Below the pieces are notes generated by a model, which saw only the letters and a list, made by a program, of their open reading frames with translations, ran no database searches and had not been told where the DNA came from. From positions 1-7,673 of the forward strand of contig CATLVA010000054.1 in NCBI GenBank assembly GCA_950060715.1: 7,673 nucleotides of DNA. Reading direction: 5' to 3'. This DNA is from an uncultured Oligoflexia bacterium. GTDB taxonomy: Bacteria; Bdellovibrionota; Bacteriovoracia; Bacteriovoracales; Bacteriovoracaceae. The translations under genes and the position numbers were made by a program. Below are positions 1 to 6,092 of this stretch, one piece after another; the first letter of the stretch is position 1, and the number at the start of each line of letters is the position of its first letter.

Positions 1-490
1 AGGCCCACATTTTTACACCCTTCATTTGTTCCAGGTTCTGAATCTTTTTAGTGGAAACAACGTAAACTTTACCAATTCCATAGAAGCCAAGATTCACAAA
101 TCCCTTAGCTTCTAATTTTTTATTGAAATAGTCCGAATTATTTTCAAGTACACTCATCGCTTTCTTTTCATCATCATAAAAATTAAAAGGTACTTCAATC
201 GCCCTTACGTCAGAAGAAATATCACCTAAAGTTTTACCTGTGAAAATACCTCCGTGAATTTGTCCGACACGAGTTTTACGGAGTACATCTGGCTCGTCCC
301 CTTGAACTCCACCATAGTATATTTGAAATTTAACATCACCTTTGGTTGATGACTTAATTTCATCAGACATTTCTTTTAAGGTTTTTGCCCAATTTGTTCC
401 TTTTGGAACTAAAGTTGCGAGCTTAATTTTCGCTGCCGAGACAGAATGAATATTGAGAACAAAAATTACTAAGAGTACTGACCACTTCAT
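1..490 (-). CDS. dctP: TRAP transporter solute-binding protein, DctP family (3' end cut by window edge)
   Basis: Periplasmic binding protein that captures a substrate, typically a carboxylate, and delivers it to a TRAP membrane permease driven by an ion gradient. The first 163 residues are visible. They begin with a signal peptide (MKWSVLLVIFVLNIHSVSAA, cleavage near residue 20), followed by KIKLATLVPKGTNWAK, the usual first strand of DctP proteins. Next come KFQIYYGGVQGDEPDVLRK and VGQIHGGIF, also family landmarks, and the GKVYVVSTKKI hinge strand, then LEQMKGVKMWA at the edge. Family members are about 320-340 residues, so roughly half is missing. The ATG shares its A with the last base of the upstream TatT stop codon (TAATG), which implies translational coupling. 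The substrate cannot be told from the sequence. The family is secure; pairing with TatT makes this the TatP-type component of a TPR-associated TRAP system. Confidence 0.93.
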   Translation of the reverse strand, partial: MKWSVLLVIFVLNIHSVSAAKIKLATLVPKGTNWAKTLKEMSDEIKSSTKGDVKFQIYYGGVQGDEPDVLRKTRVGQIHGGIFTGKTLGDISSDVRAIEVPFNFYDDEKKAMSVLENNSDYFNKKLEAKGFVNLGFYGIGKVYVVSTKKIQNLEQMKGVKMWA

Positions 491-1443
491 TAAAATATTT
501 CCTTTTTGATTTTTTTAATTACTTGAAAACGCTCTTTTGCCATCGCATTGAATAAATTAAATTCTCGATGAGATGAATACTTCTTTTCCGCCTGAGAGCT
601 GTCTTTTATGCCTTTATACCAAGAGTTTATATCCCTTTTCAACAAGGCCATTTCTTTATCAAACTCATCTTCTTCCAACATAGGTATTAAATGATACTGT
701 ATCAAACTAAGACGGGCCATAAGGTTATAAGGCTGCTTTGCAATAACATCTAGAAACTGTTTTTTGGCTTTCTCTTGGCTACCACCAAGCATTGTTGGAG
801 TACTTGCCTCAATAACCGACTGAAACAATCCGCAACTTCCATTCTCTATATCCCTATCTCTCATACATACCCAGCTGAGCATAGACTTTACATGACTCAG
901 ATAGCTCATCTTCACGACATTATTTCTTTGTAAATTAATGGAACTACCTAAGGCTTGAGCAAAATAAAAAAGTCCTGAGATGTGTGAGTCATCAAACTTT
1001 TCTTCAAATACTTTTGGTAGTTTTAAACTAAACTCTTTACTAAAAAATTCCTCTTGAGAAATTCCGTTTTCTTCCAAAAGTTTTACAGCATAAAAAATGG
1101 CTTTTTCATAATGTAAAATAGCTTGTTCCTTTGCAGTGCTATTATAGTCATCAGTTATAATAGCTTCTAGTGCCTGCGTTTCATGAACGACAAATGCGTA
1201 GGCTGCGTGAGCTTTAATAAGTAATCCAAGTAAGTTTTCATTAGATTGATCTGCAAACCATAGGCCCTCTAGAAGTTTAATATTTCCAGGCATCGCATCT
1301 TTGAAAAATGTCCAATTTCCCTCGGTAAAAGATTCGTCACTCCCCTCCTTAATAACATTCGCAGTGGTTCGAAGAGCGGTTTTATTAACAAGTGAACAGC
1401 CAACAAAAGTTGTCATCACCAAAAATAGAGGTAAAAAGCGCAT
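490..1443 (-). CDS. tatT: TatT-family lipoprotein, TPR partner of a TRAP transporter
   Basis: A 317-residue predicted lipoprotein. In Treponema pallidum, the family prototype, TatT is a TPR-like protein that associates with the TRAP binding protein TatP and is thought to help deliver hydrophobic ligands. The start MRFLPLFLVMTTFVGC is a lipoprotein signal with a somewhat atypical lipobox (F-V-G-C, Cys16). The residue after Cys is Ser, so nothing argues for inner-membrane retention. Family landmarks are a helix at residues 50-72 (AMPGNIKLLEGLWFADQSNE), an Ala/Tyr-rich helix after it, and TPTMLGGSQEKAKKQF near 216-230, the conserved final repeat region. The C-terminus is Lys-rich. TGGAGT lies about 9 bases before the ATG. 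The stop overlaps the dctP start by one base, so the two genes form an operon. The transported substrate is unknown. Confidence 0.9.
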   Translation of the reverse strand: MRFLPLFLVMTTFVGCSLVNKTALRTTANVIKEGSDESFTEGNWTFFKDAMPGNIKLLEGLWFADQSNENLLGLLIKAHAAYAFVVHETQALEAIITDDYNSTAKEQAILHYEKAIFYAVKLLEENGISQEEFFSKEFSLKLPKVFEEKFDDSHISGLFYFAQALGSSINLQRNNVVKMSYLSHVKSMLSWVCMRDRDIENGSCGLFQSVIEASTPTMLGGSQEKAKKQFLDVIAKQPYNLMARLSLIQYHLIPMLEEDEFDKEMALLKRDINSWYKGIKDSSQAEKKYSSHREFNLFNAMAKERFQVIKKIKKEIF

Positions 1444-1480
1444 TTAGTTTACTCCAGTAAATATTTGAAATCTCGTACTC

Positions 1481-1509
1481 ATTTTAAGGTAAATCTGATT
1501 TTTTGCTAA
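1481..1509 (-). promoter_or_regulatory. Candidate sigma-70-type promoter for tatT-dctP
   Basis: Read leftward, TTAGCA (1509-1504, 4/6 to the -35 consensus) is followed after exactly 17 bases by TAAAAT (1486-1481, 5/6 to the -10 consensus). The start point would be near 1474, giving an untranslated leader of about 30 bases that includes TGGAGT before the tatT ATG. Spacing and position are good; no other evidence is available. Confidence 0.5.
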
Positions 1510-1565
1510 TTCTAGGCAAACTTAACACCCTCTTTTCATACTGTTTCGCAATATTCTTGCTTTTG

Positions 1566-1574
1566 TGGTATAGT
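1566..1574 (+). promoter_or_regulatory. Candidate extended -10 promoter reading toward the small basic protein
   Basis: TGGTATAGT matches the extended -10 pattern TGnTATAAT with one mismatch. There is no good -35 at 17 bases upstream (TCGCAA), which is tolerated by extended -10 promoters. Transcription would start near 1581 and leave a leader of roughly 185 bases before the ATG at 1765, unusually long for so small a gene. Confidence 0.4.
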
Positions 1575-1650
1575 AAATTTAAGAAAGGCTTAAGCTTTAG
1601 GCCATTAATGCCGAGTATTTACACCTACAACAAAACACGAGGAGTCGTTA

Positions 1651-1692
1651 TTGGACAACTTTCGCGTTTTGAGAGTAAAGACCAACCATTGA
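1651..1692 (+). CDS. Possible 13-residue leader peptide, TTG start
   Basis: A short ORF in the leader of the small basic protein gene encodes MDNFRVLRVKTNH if TTG is read as Met. What supports it is GAGGAG at 1639-1644, six bases before the TTG, the best ribosome-binding site in the leader. It ends about 70 bases before the next gene. Its LRVKTN ending loosely recalls the LRVNKF C-terminus of the downstream protein, which may be chance. No run of a single amino acid suggests classical attenuation. The strong Shine-Dalgarno may equally be accidental. Confidence 0.2.
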   Translation: MDNFRVLRVKTNH

Positions 1693-1764
1693 TTCGTTGA
1701 TTTGTAACATCTCCGATCGGTCTCGAAATCAAAGAAAAGACTGAAACGAAAAAGGAGAAATGTT

Positions 1765-1944
1765 ATGAACACTAATGAGAATCTATCACTAAAAAATTCA
1801 GAGAAAAAAGTAGAGCACAAGCCGGTTCAACTTAATGTTGCACCTACAAAATCATTAAGACCTCAAAAATCTATGATGAGAGTTAAAAGTGTGCGTCCTA
1901 ATCGAGTAAAAGGATTAGAGAGACTACGAGTTAACAAGTTCTAG
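1765..1944 (+). CDS. Small, highly basic hypothetical protein (59 residues)
   Basis: Not recognised. The ORF encodes 59 residues starting MNTNENLSLKNSEKKVEHKP and ending KGLERLRVNKF. AAGGAG (1752-1757) sits 7 bases before the ATG, close to ideal, and this decides the start. I count 15 Lys/Arg against 4 Glu and no Asp, with the charge concentrated after residue 29 (SLRPQKSMMRVKSVRPNRVK). Two similar SxRPxx segments (SLRPQK and SVRPNR) occur 12 residues apart. There is no Cys, Trp or Tyr, no signal peptide and no membrane segment, so it is probably cytoplasmic and partly disordered. The charge is compatible with binding nucleic acid or ribosomes, but that is inference. A candidate promoter and a long leader precede it. 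It is convergent with the aldehyde dehydrogenase gene, 10 bases separating the stops, and no terminator hairpin is evident between them. Confidence 0.6.
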   Translation: MNTNENLSLKNSEKKVEHKPVQLNVAPTKSLRPQKSMMRVKSVRPNRVKGLERLRVNKF

Positions 1945-1954
1945 TCATCTTACT

Positions 1955-3319
1955 CTATTTGATACAGACTGTTTTGATATTTAAAAACTCGTAAAATCCA
2001 TAGTGAGATAGCTCTCGCCCATATCCACTATTCTTAATTCCACCAAAAGGAAGACGAGGATCAGATTTTACGAAATCATTTACAAAACAAGACCCACTTT
2101 CAAATCTTTCAAGGGCCAAACTTCGCGCATAATCAGTATTGCTAGAAAAGATCGCTCCCCCAAGACCAAATTCAGACTGATTTCCTAATTCAATGGCCTC
2201 ATCATCTGATGATGCCTCAATTAAAGAAAAAACTGGTCCAAATAATTCATCATCAAAGGCAGGCATTCCTGGATTAATATTCTCTAAAACCGTAATTGGA
2301 TAGAAAGCACCCTTTTCTTTTGGCGCCTCACCAACGATCGTTTTTTTAGCTCCAGCTTTTACACTCTCCTCAATCTGCTGAATCAGCTCATCACGAATAG
2401 ATTCACTGGATAAAGGACCCATTTGAGTTTCCTTCTCCATAGGATCACCAACCTTCGTCTCTTCAATTTTCTTTTGAAGTTTTTGACGAAACTCCTGATA
2501 GATATCTTTATGAAGAATAAATCTCTTCGCGGCGATACAACTTTGCCCAGCATTCTGAACCCTACCATTAAAACAGGCCTCGACTGCTTGCTCAATATTA
2601 GCATCAGCTAAAACGATATAAGCGTCATTGCCACCTAATTCTAAAACTGATTTCTTTAAATATTTTCCGGCGGCAGCGGCAACAGCACTACCCGCTCCTG
2701 AACTTCCAGTTAATGTCACAGCTCTGACTCTTTTATCTGCAATAATAGACTCCACTCGATTTCCCGGAACTAAGACCGTTCGAAAAACATGCGGAGGATA
2801 ACCAGCATCCATATAGAGTTTTTCTATTGCCAGGGCACAACCAGAAACATTTGATGCATGTTTTAGGAGCCCTACATTTCCGGCCATTAAATTAGGAGCG
2901 GAAAAGCGAAAGACTTGCCACAAGGGAAAATTCCAAGGCATTATAGCTAAAACGATTCCAATCGGCTCATAAGAGACTAAAGCTTCTCTAAAATTATCGT
3001 TTTCGAATTCTTCAAGCTTTAAAAAGTCTTTTGCATGTTCAGCATAGTAACGACATACCCATGCACATTTTTCAACTTCTGCGATCGCCTGTTTTAGTGG
3101 TTTGCCCATCTCACACGTAATCAGTTCACCAAGCTCTTGTTTTCTTTCTTCCAGCAGATCAGCAAGTTTATTCTGAAGGAAGGCACGTTTTTGAATGTCT
3201 GTTGTTTTCCATGAATGGAATGCTCCATCGACCTCTGATATTATCTCGACAACTTCCTGTTCTGAATGGTCAGCATACTCTTTAATGAGTTCAAGATTTG
3301 CAGGATTAATTGATTTCAT
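1955..3319 (-). CDS. NAD(P)-dependent aldehyde dehydrogenase, Sad/YneI-like (succinate-semialdehyde type)
   Basis: Cytosolic enzyme oxidising an aldehyde to a carboxylic acid. The 454 residues are the full length of the short Sad/YneI subgroup (about 460), shorter than GabD (about 480). The catalytic set is complete: Asn130 in MPWNFP, Lys153 in LLKHASN, the TGSSGAG nucleotide loop at 204-210, the general base Glu227 in LELGGND, the nucleophile Cys261 in NAGQSCIAAKRF, and Glu358/Phe360 in DDELFGPV. The run PWNFPLWQVFR, the KHASN segment and the SGYGRELSHYG ending resemble E. coli Sad, so succinate semialdehyde is the likeliest substrate; other small aldehydes cannot be excluded. AGAGGAG lies immediately upstream of the ATG. 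The gene appears monocistronic, with 148 bases separating it from the upstream gene. No 4-aminobutyrate transaminase gene is present here to support a GABA pathway. Confidence 0.96.
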   Translation of the reverse strand: MKSINPANLELIKEYADHSEQEVVEIISEVDGAFHSWKTTDIQKRAFLQNKLADLLEERKQELGELITCEMGKPLKQAIAEVEKCAWVCRYYAEHAKDFLKLEEFENDNFREALVSYEPIGIVLAIMPWNFPLWQVFRFSAPNLMAGNVGLLKHASNVSGCALAIEKLYMDAGYPPHVFRTVLVPGNRVESIIADKRVRAVTLTGSSGAGSAVAAAAGKYLKKSVLELGGNDAYIVLADANIEQAVEACFNGRVQNAGQSCIAAKRFILHKDIYQEFRQKLQKKIEETKVGDPMEKETQMGPLSSESIRDELIQQIEESVKAGAKKTIVGEAPKEKGAFYPITVLENINPGMPAFDDELFGPVFSLIEASSDDEAIELGNQSEFGLGGAIFSSNTDYARSLALERFESGSCFVNDFVKSDPRLPFGGIKNSGYGRELSHYGFYEFLNIKTVCIK

Positions 3320-3415
3320 AGACTCCTCTTTGATCGATAGTTTTAGCTAAAGGCTAACAAAGGAGGTCCTAATTGTCTTGTGTAGAAATCTTCATAGTTC
3401 ATTGTTCTTTGGATG

Positions 3416-3471
3416 GTAACTCACCATGCACTTATTGGGGTTTGAGTATTTTTGGTAAAATGGTGAGTTAC
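3416..3471. repeat. Perfect 12-base inverted repeat (hairpin) after the maf operon
   Basis: GTAACTCACCAT (3416-3427) and ATGGTGAGTTAC (3460-3471) are exact reverse complements separated by 32 bases. Inside, ACTTA (3430-3434) and TGAGT (3443-3447) can add a 5-base stem with one G-U pair around an 8-base G-rich loop. The right arm contains the stop codon of the small exported protein gene, so leftward transcripts of that operon would end in this structure. There is no U-run on the leftward side; on the rightward side it is followed by TTATATTTTT. It may be a 3'-end stabiliser, an atypical terminator, or one copy of a dispersed repeat. No second copy occurs in the window. Confidence 0.65.
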
Positions 3472-3905
3472 TTATATTTTTGAGAGAGTTTTTCTAGGTC
3501 TTTGATCTCTCGATTACGAATTGCTTCCAGCTCTAATAGTTGTCTTTCTTGCATTTTTTGCAAATGCTTTTTCCTAATATCAAATGAAAGCCTCGTCACT
3601 TTAATTCTAAAATCTACTAACAAATATAGGCATAGAGACTTCTCTTTTTTTGTCAGTTTCTTGCGCACTTCCTTTTTCTCTCCTGTTCCGCCTAAAACCA
3701 TTGAAGAGTATTCCCCAGAGCACTCTTGTTCTTTGTTTCTTATATACTCTGATGTTATGCCCCCTATTTCTTCCATTTCACTGACATAGGTCTCAACATC
3801 CAACTCCCCCAATTTCTTCAACTTCTCAAGGATTTCATCTTGAGAAATTTCTGCAGCTGCAATGACACTATAAAAACTAAATAGAAGTGCTAATAATTTA
3901 AACAA
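3468..3905 (-). CDS. Small exported helical protein of unknown function (TTG start)
   Basis: Not recognised. Starting at the TTG at 3905 the protein has 145 residues and begins MFKLLALLFSFYSVIAAAEIS, a good Sec signal peptide cleaved near residues 16-18. GGAG lies 8 bases before the TTG. An ATG at 3965 would add 20 residues with several charges ahead of the hydrophobic core and lengthen the overlap with maf to 68 bases, so TTG is preferred. The mature part is highly charged, with two Cys (about 62 and 92) that could form a disulfide. A Gly-rich turn (LGGTGEKKE) lies between helical segments. The last 40 residues (KMQERQLLELEAIRNREIK onward) look like an amphipathic coiled coil. The start overlaps the maf stop by 8 bases, indicating coupled translation as the last gene of the maf operon. 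A periplasmic or envelope location is inferred. Confidence 0.7.
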   Translation of the reverse strand: MFKLLALLFSFYSVIAAAEISQDEILEKLKKLGELDVETYVSEMEEIGGITSEYIRNKEQECSGEYSSMVLGGTGEKKEVRKKLTKKEKSLCLYLLVDFRIKVTRLSFDIRKKHLQKMQERQLLELEAIRNREIKDLEKLSQKYK

Positions 3906-4512
3906 AATAATTTCTCCATACTCTCTTCTCACCACTGTATTCTTGCATGAAATTCTGAAGTTCAACTAATAAATGGTCAACAGGTAAGCCAACTACATTA
4001 GAATAACTTCCTTCAATTCTTTCGATAAAGGATAATGCGTAAGACTGGATGCCATATGCACCGGCCTTATCCATCGACTCTTTCGTATCAAGATAAAGTT
4101 CCATTAACTCAGGAGAAATTTCCCTGAAGAAAACTTTGGTCTCCACTGAAAAATTCTTATTCTTAGAACCTGCAACAATCGATACTCCAGTATAGACTTC
4201 ATGGGCTCTTCCACTTAAAGATCTAAGCATTTCTCTCGCGTGCTCTCTTGAAGTCGGTTTTCCTAATACTTTGTTATCTAAAACAACTATTGTATCAGAC
4301 CCCAAAACCACATCATTCAAAGACAAATCTTTTGCCACGGCACTTGCTTTTTGAAAAGCGAGGTCTTCCACGAGAAGCCTTGGATCAGTCTGCGAACTAA
4401 CTTCCTCTAAGTCTGCAGGTTGGATTTCAAAAGGTACATAAAGGGTTTTCAGCAGCTCTTGACGCCTAGGAGACTGGCTAGCGAGTACGAGAGAGTAAAT
4501 ATTCTTGTCCAT
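3898..4512 (-). CDS. maf: Maf nucleoside triphosphate pyrophosphatase, YhdE-like (dTTP/UTP type)
   Basis: Cytoplasmic enzyme that hydrolyses non-canonical or excess nucleoside triphosphates to the monophosphate and pyrophosphate; the family was first linked to septum inhibition. The 204 residues are full length. Landmarks are LASQSPRRQELL at 10-21 (nucleotide loop with Arg16/Arg17), Lys55 in the FQKA segment, GSDTIV at 71-76 with catalytic Asp73, Lys85 in GKPTS, DKAGAYGIQ at 148-156, and GSYSNVVGLPV. The Arg, Lys55 and Gln156 positions match the YhdE branch (dTTP/UTP) rather than the YceF branch (7-methyl-GTP), by recall of family alignments. The ATG lies 35 bases inside the end of the upstream FecR-domain gene and has only a weak ribosome-binding site. 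It is nonetheless the natural start, because the family motif begins about 8 residues in. Expression by termination-reinitiation is plausible. Confidence 0.97.
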   Translation of the reverse strand: MDKNIYSLVLASQSPRRQELLKTLYVPFEIQPADLEEVSSQTDPRLLVEDLAFQKASAVAKDLSLNDVVLGSDTIVVLDNKVLGKPTSREHAREMLRSLSGRAHEVYTGVSIVAGSKNKNFSVETKVFFREISPELMELYLDTKESMDKAGAYGIQSYALSFIERIEGSYSNVVGLPVDHLLVELQNFMQEYSGEKRVWRNYFV

Positions 4513-5980
4513 ATCTTAACGTCCATAAGTAGTATTGAGTGTCAGACATTTCACGTACCAATAGTTGCTTGGCACCAAAATAATTCTTTAACTTATTATA
4601 ATGTAGTACAAGAGATCTTTCAAAATATCTTGGTCCAAATTCTTCAGTCTTATATTGTTTGAAAACGAAATCCATATTTTTTAGAATGGTAGTTTCTGTT
4701 CTTCGAACATACTCTTTGGCGAATTTTAGTCGCTTAGTTAGTTCATCTTCTGAGTCTTTGTTCCAAACTCGATAACCATAATCAGTGGCGATCTTATCAT
4801 TTGAAATATCTGGATTTAGGAAAGAGAGAGAGTACTCTTTAATCCAGATTTCTCTTGCCAACCACAGACTTGGTGTTCGCTTGGTAAAGTTGGCCACTGC
4901 TTGTAACCTTCGTGACTCCCCTTTAAAAGAATAGTATGCTCTGCCATCAGGTGCCACTTCATACCACTTCTCGTTTTCAATAAGTTCTTCTTTTGAATTC
5001 TTATATCCTCGAAAACTTAGTGACAGACTTTGATGACGATTATCCAAACTTAAGAAGTCAGAATAAGAATTTTGTTTTCGAAAAATAGTTTTCCCCTTAA
5101 CTCCATAATAAATATCCAGATGAGTGTTAAGAGACTCGAATCCGGCGTTGGGAGTATAGACAAAAATTCTAGTGTTACGTTTTGCAAGCTTGTTGCTATT
5201 TTCAAAAATAATATCGTTTAGAGCCTTGTATTGAGAAACATACCCCGGGTTTTTGACGATAGCATATTGTAGTTTTTGCTCATCACTAAAACCTCGAAAC
5301 TCTTCAATTGAGAAGTATTCACGATTTGCTTTTAAAATTTTTAAAGGATGAAAGCCCAGATCCGTCTCTGGGAGATTGAGGTCTTTAAACTTTCCACTTT
5401 GTCTCACTCGATAGCTTGCATACCCATAATTATGCCTAAGAAAAAACTGAACTTCTGTTTTGGACAAATTCACCTCATTGAAGCTAATTGAACTACTTGC
5501 AGACAAGCGAATAAGTGTGCCATCAATCAATAGTGCCCAAAGACCAGAGTCCTTTTCTGTCAAGATCTCATCACCTTCTCGAATAATACTTAAATGCTCA
5601 ACAGAGTTTTTTCGCACCCCGCGATACTTTAAACAATAACCGATACATTTTATGACTCTCCCCACAACTTCTCTGTTAGTGGCCTCGCGAAATATTTGAC
5701 GCCAGTTGGGATTTTCATCTTTTATTTTGCGATTTTGGCGCCAGGTTTTAAAATCAAGCCATTCAAATTCATCTAATTGTTTCCAATCAGTAAGTTCTCG
5801 CTTCTGATTTCGAAACCTTAGACCTTCCTTATCAAAGTTCTCTTCATCAACGTTGAAATTTTCTTTTCCGCGGGGACCACTACTTAGAAGCTCATAAGCT
5901 TTTATAAGCGAAGCATCAGAAGAGTCGAACGCAAAAGCGCTCTGACATAAGATAAAAGAACATAATAAAAAGGCCCTCAT
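4478..5980 (-). CDS. Exported FecR-domain protein, 500 residues
   Basis: A large exported protein whose cellular role is unknown. From the ATG at 5980 it begins MRAFLLCSFILCQSAFAFDS, a typical Sec signal peptide cleaved after about residue 17. An in-frame TTG at 6022 would prepend 14 polar residues, so the internal ATG is chosen. Residues about 105-195 form a FecR domain: VVGRVI, then HLSIIREGDEILTEKDSGLW, DGTLIRLSASSSISF, and FFLRHNYGYASYRVR. Residues 200-500 are unlike anything I recognise: rich in aromatic and charged residues, mixed alpha/beta, with no membrane span. FecR in iron signalling sits beside a sigma factor and a TonB receptor; neither is here, so this is probably an envelope protein reusing the FecR fold. 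Cys112 and Cys116 (KCIGYC) lie just inside the domain. The gene heads an apparent operon with maf (35-base overlap) and a small exported protein. Confidence 0.85.
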   Translation of the reverse strand: MRAFLLCSFILCQSAFAFDSSDASLIKAYELLSSGPRGKENFNVDEENFDKEGLRFRNQKRELTDWKQLDEFEWLDFKTWRQNRKIKDENPNWRQIFREATNREVVGRVIKCIGYCLKYRGVRKNSVEHLSIIREGDEILTEKDSGLWALLIDGTLIRLSASSSISFNEVNLSKTEVQFFLRHNYGYASYRVRQSGKFKDLNLPETDLGFHPLKILKANREYFSIEEFRGFSDEQKLQYAIVKNPGYVSQYKALNDIIFENSNKLAKRNTRIFVYTPNAGFESLNTHLDIYYGVKGKTIFRKQNSYSDFLSLDNRHQSLSLSFRGYKNSKEELIENEKWYEVAPDGRAYYSFKGESRRLQAVANFTKRTPSLWLAREIWIKEYSLSFLNPDISNDKIATDYGYRVWNKDSEDELTKRLKFAKEYVRRTETTILKNMDFVFKQYKTEEFGPRYFERSLVLHYNKLKNYFGAKQLLVREMSDTQYYLWTLRYGQEYLLSRTR

Positions 5981-6092
5981 ATTAAGCTTATCGTCCAGTA
6001 ATTCTAATTGTTTACTATTCAAATGAATGGGAATTTGTTATGCTTTGCAAGGCAATTTTTACCGTAAATTTTTAATTTTTAGGAGTCTTCGT
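5981..6092. other. Divergent intergenic region between the FecR-domain gene and ileS
   Basis: This spacer of 112 bases must carry both promoters. Rightward there is an extended -10 element at 6036-6044. Leftward I find no convincing -35/-10 pair. A short TTGC-AAG-GCAA repeat followed by five T (6045-6060) lies within the presumed ileS leader, but the 4-base stem is too short to call a terminator. No T-box leader is evident upstream of ileS: the space is too short for one. Confidence 0.5.
6036..6044 (+). promoter_or_regulatory. Candidate extended -10 promoter for ileS
   Basis: TGTTATGCT fits the TGn plus -10 hexamer pattern (TATGCT, 4/6 to TATAAT). The base at 17 upstream (TATTCA) gives no useful -35. 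Start would be near 6051, leaving a leader of about 42 bases that ends in AGGAGT before the ATG. It is supported mainly by location. Confidence 0.35.

Larger units (their letters stand above)
1444..1764. other. Divergent non-coding region between tatT and the small basic protein gene
   Basis: This 321-base spacer has no convincing long gene. Its left third holds the leftward promoter for tatT and a rightward extended -10 element. The rest would be a leader of about 180 bases for the ORF at 1765. The leader contains the imperfect palindrome AAAGGCTTAAGCTTT, the near-palindrome GGCCATTAATGCC, and a short ORF with its own GAGGAG at 1651-1692. It also holds CGGTCT...AGACTG, able to form a 6-base stem (one G-U pair) with a 14-base loop just before the ribosome-binding site. 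None of these matches a riboswitch that I recognise. Confidence 0.6.

Noticed and set aside
1503..1700. A 65-codon plus-strand ORF starting with TTG across the divergent region
   Set aside because: Its start lies inside the tatT promoter and upstream of the rightward -10 element, it has no ribosome-binding site, and its hydrophobic first half is explained by T-rich promoter DNA.
1605..1820. A 71-codon minus-strand ORF rich in Phe and Ser
   Set aside because: It is the antisense of the leader and of the small basic protein gene; the Phe/Ser richness is the complement of Lys/Arg and Glu codons, and the plus-strand ORF has the good ribosome-binding site.
1925..1990. A bidirectional terminator between the convergent small gene and aldehyde dehydrogenase
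   Set aside because: Only the 6-base GTTAAC palindrome and scattered T/A runs are present; no stem with an adjacent U-tract can be drawn.
5981..6022. N-terminal extension of the FecR-domain protein to a TTG at 6022
   Set aside because: It would put 14 polar residues in front of a well-formed signal peptide and has no ribosome-binding site.
6045..6060. TTGC-AAG-GCAA followed by TTTTT, resembling a terminator before ileS
   Set aside because: The stem has only 4 base pairs and a 3-base loop, and lies between a divergent promoter and the ileS start where termination of an upstream gene is not needed.
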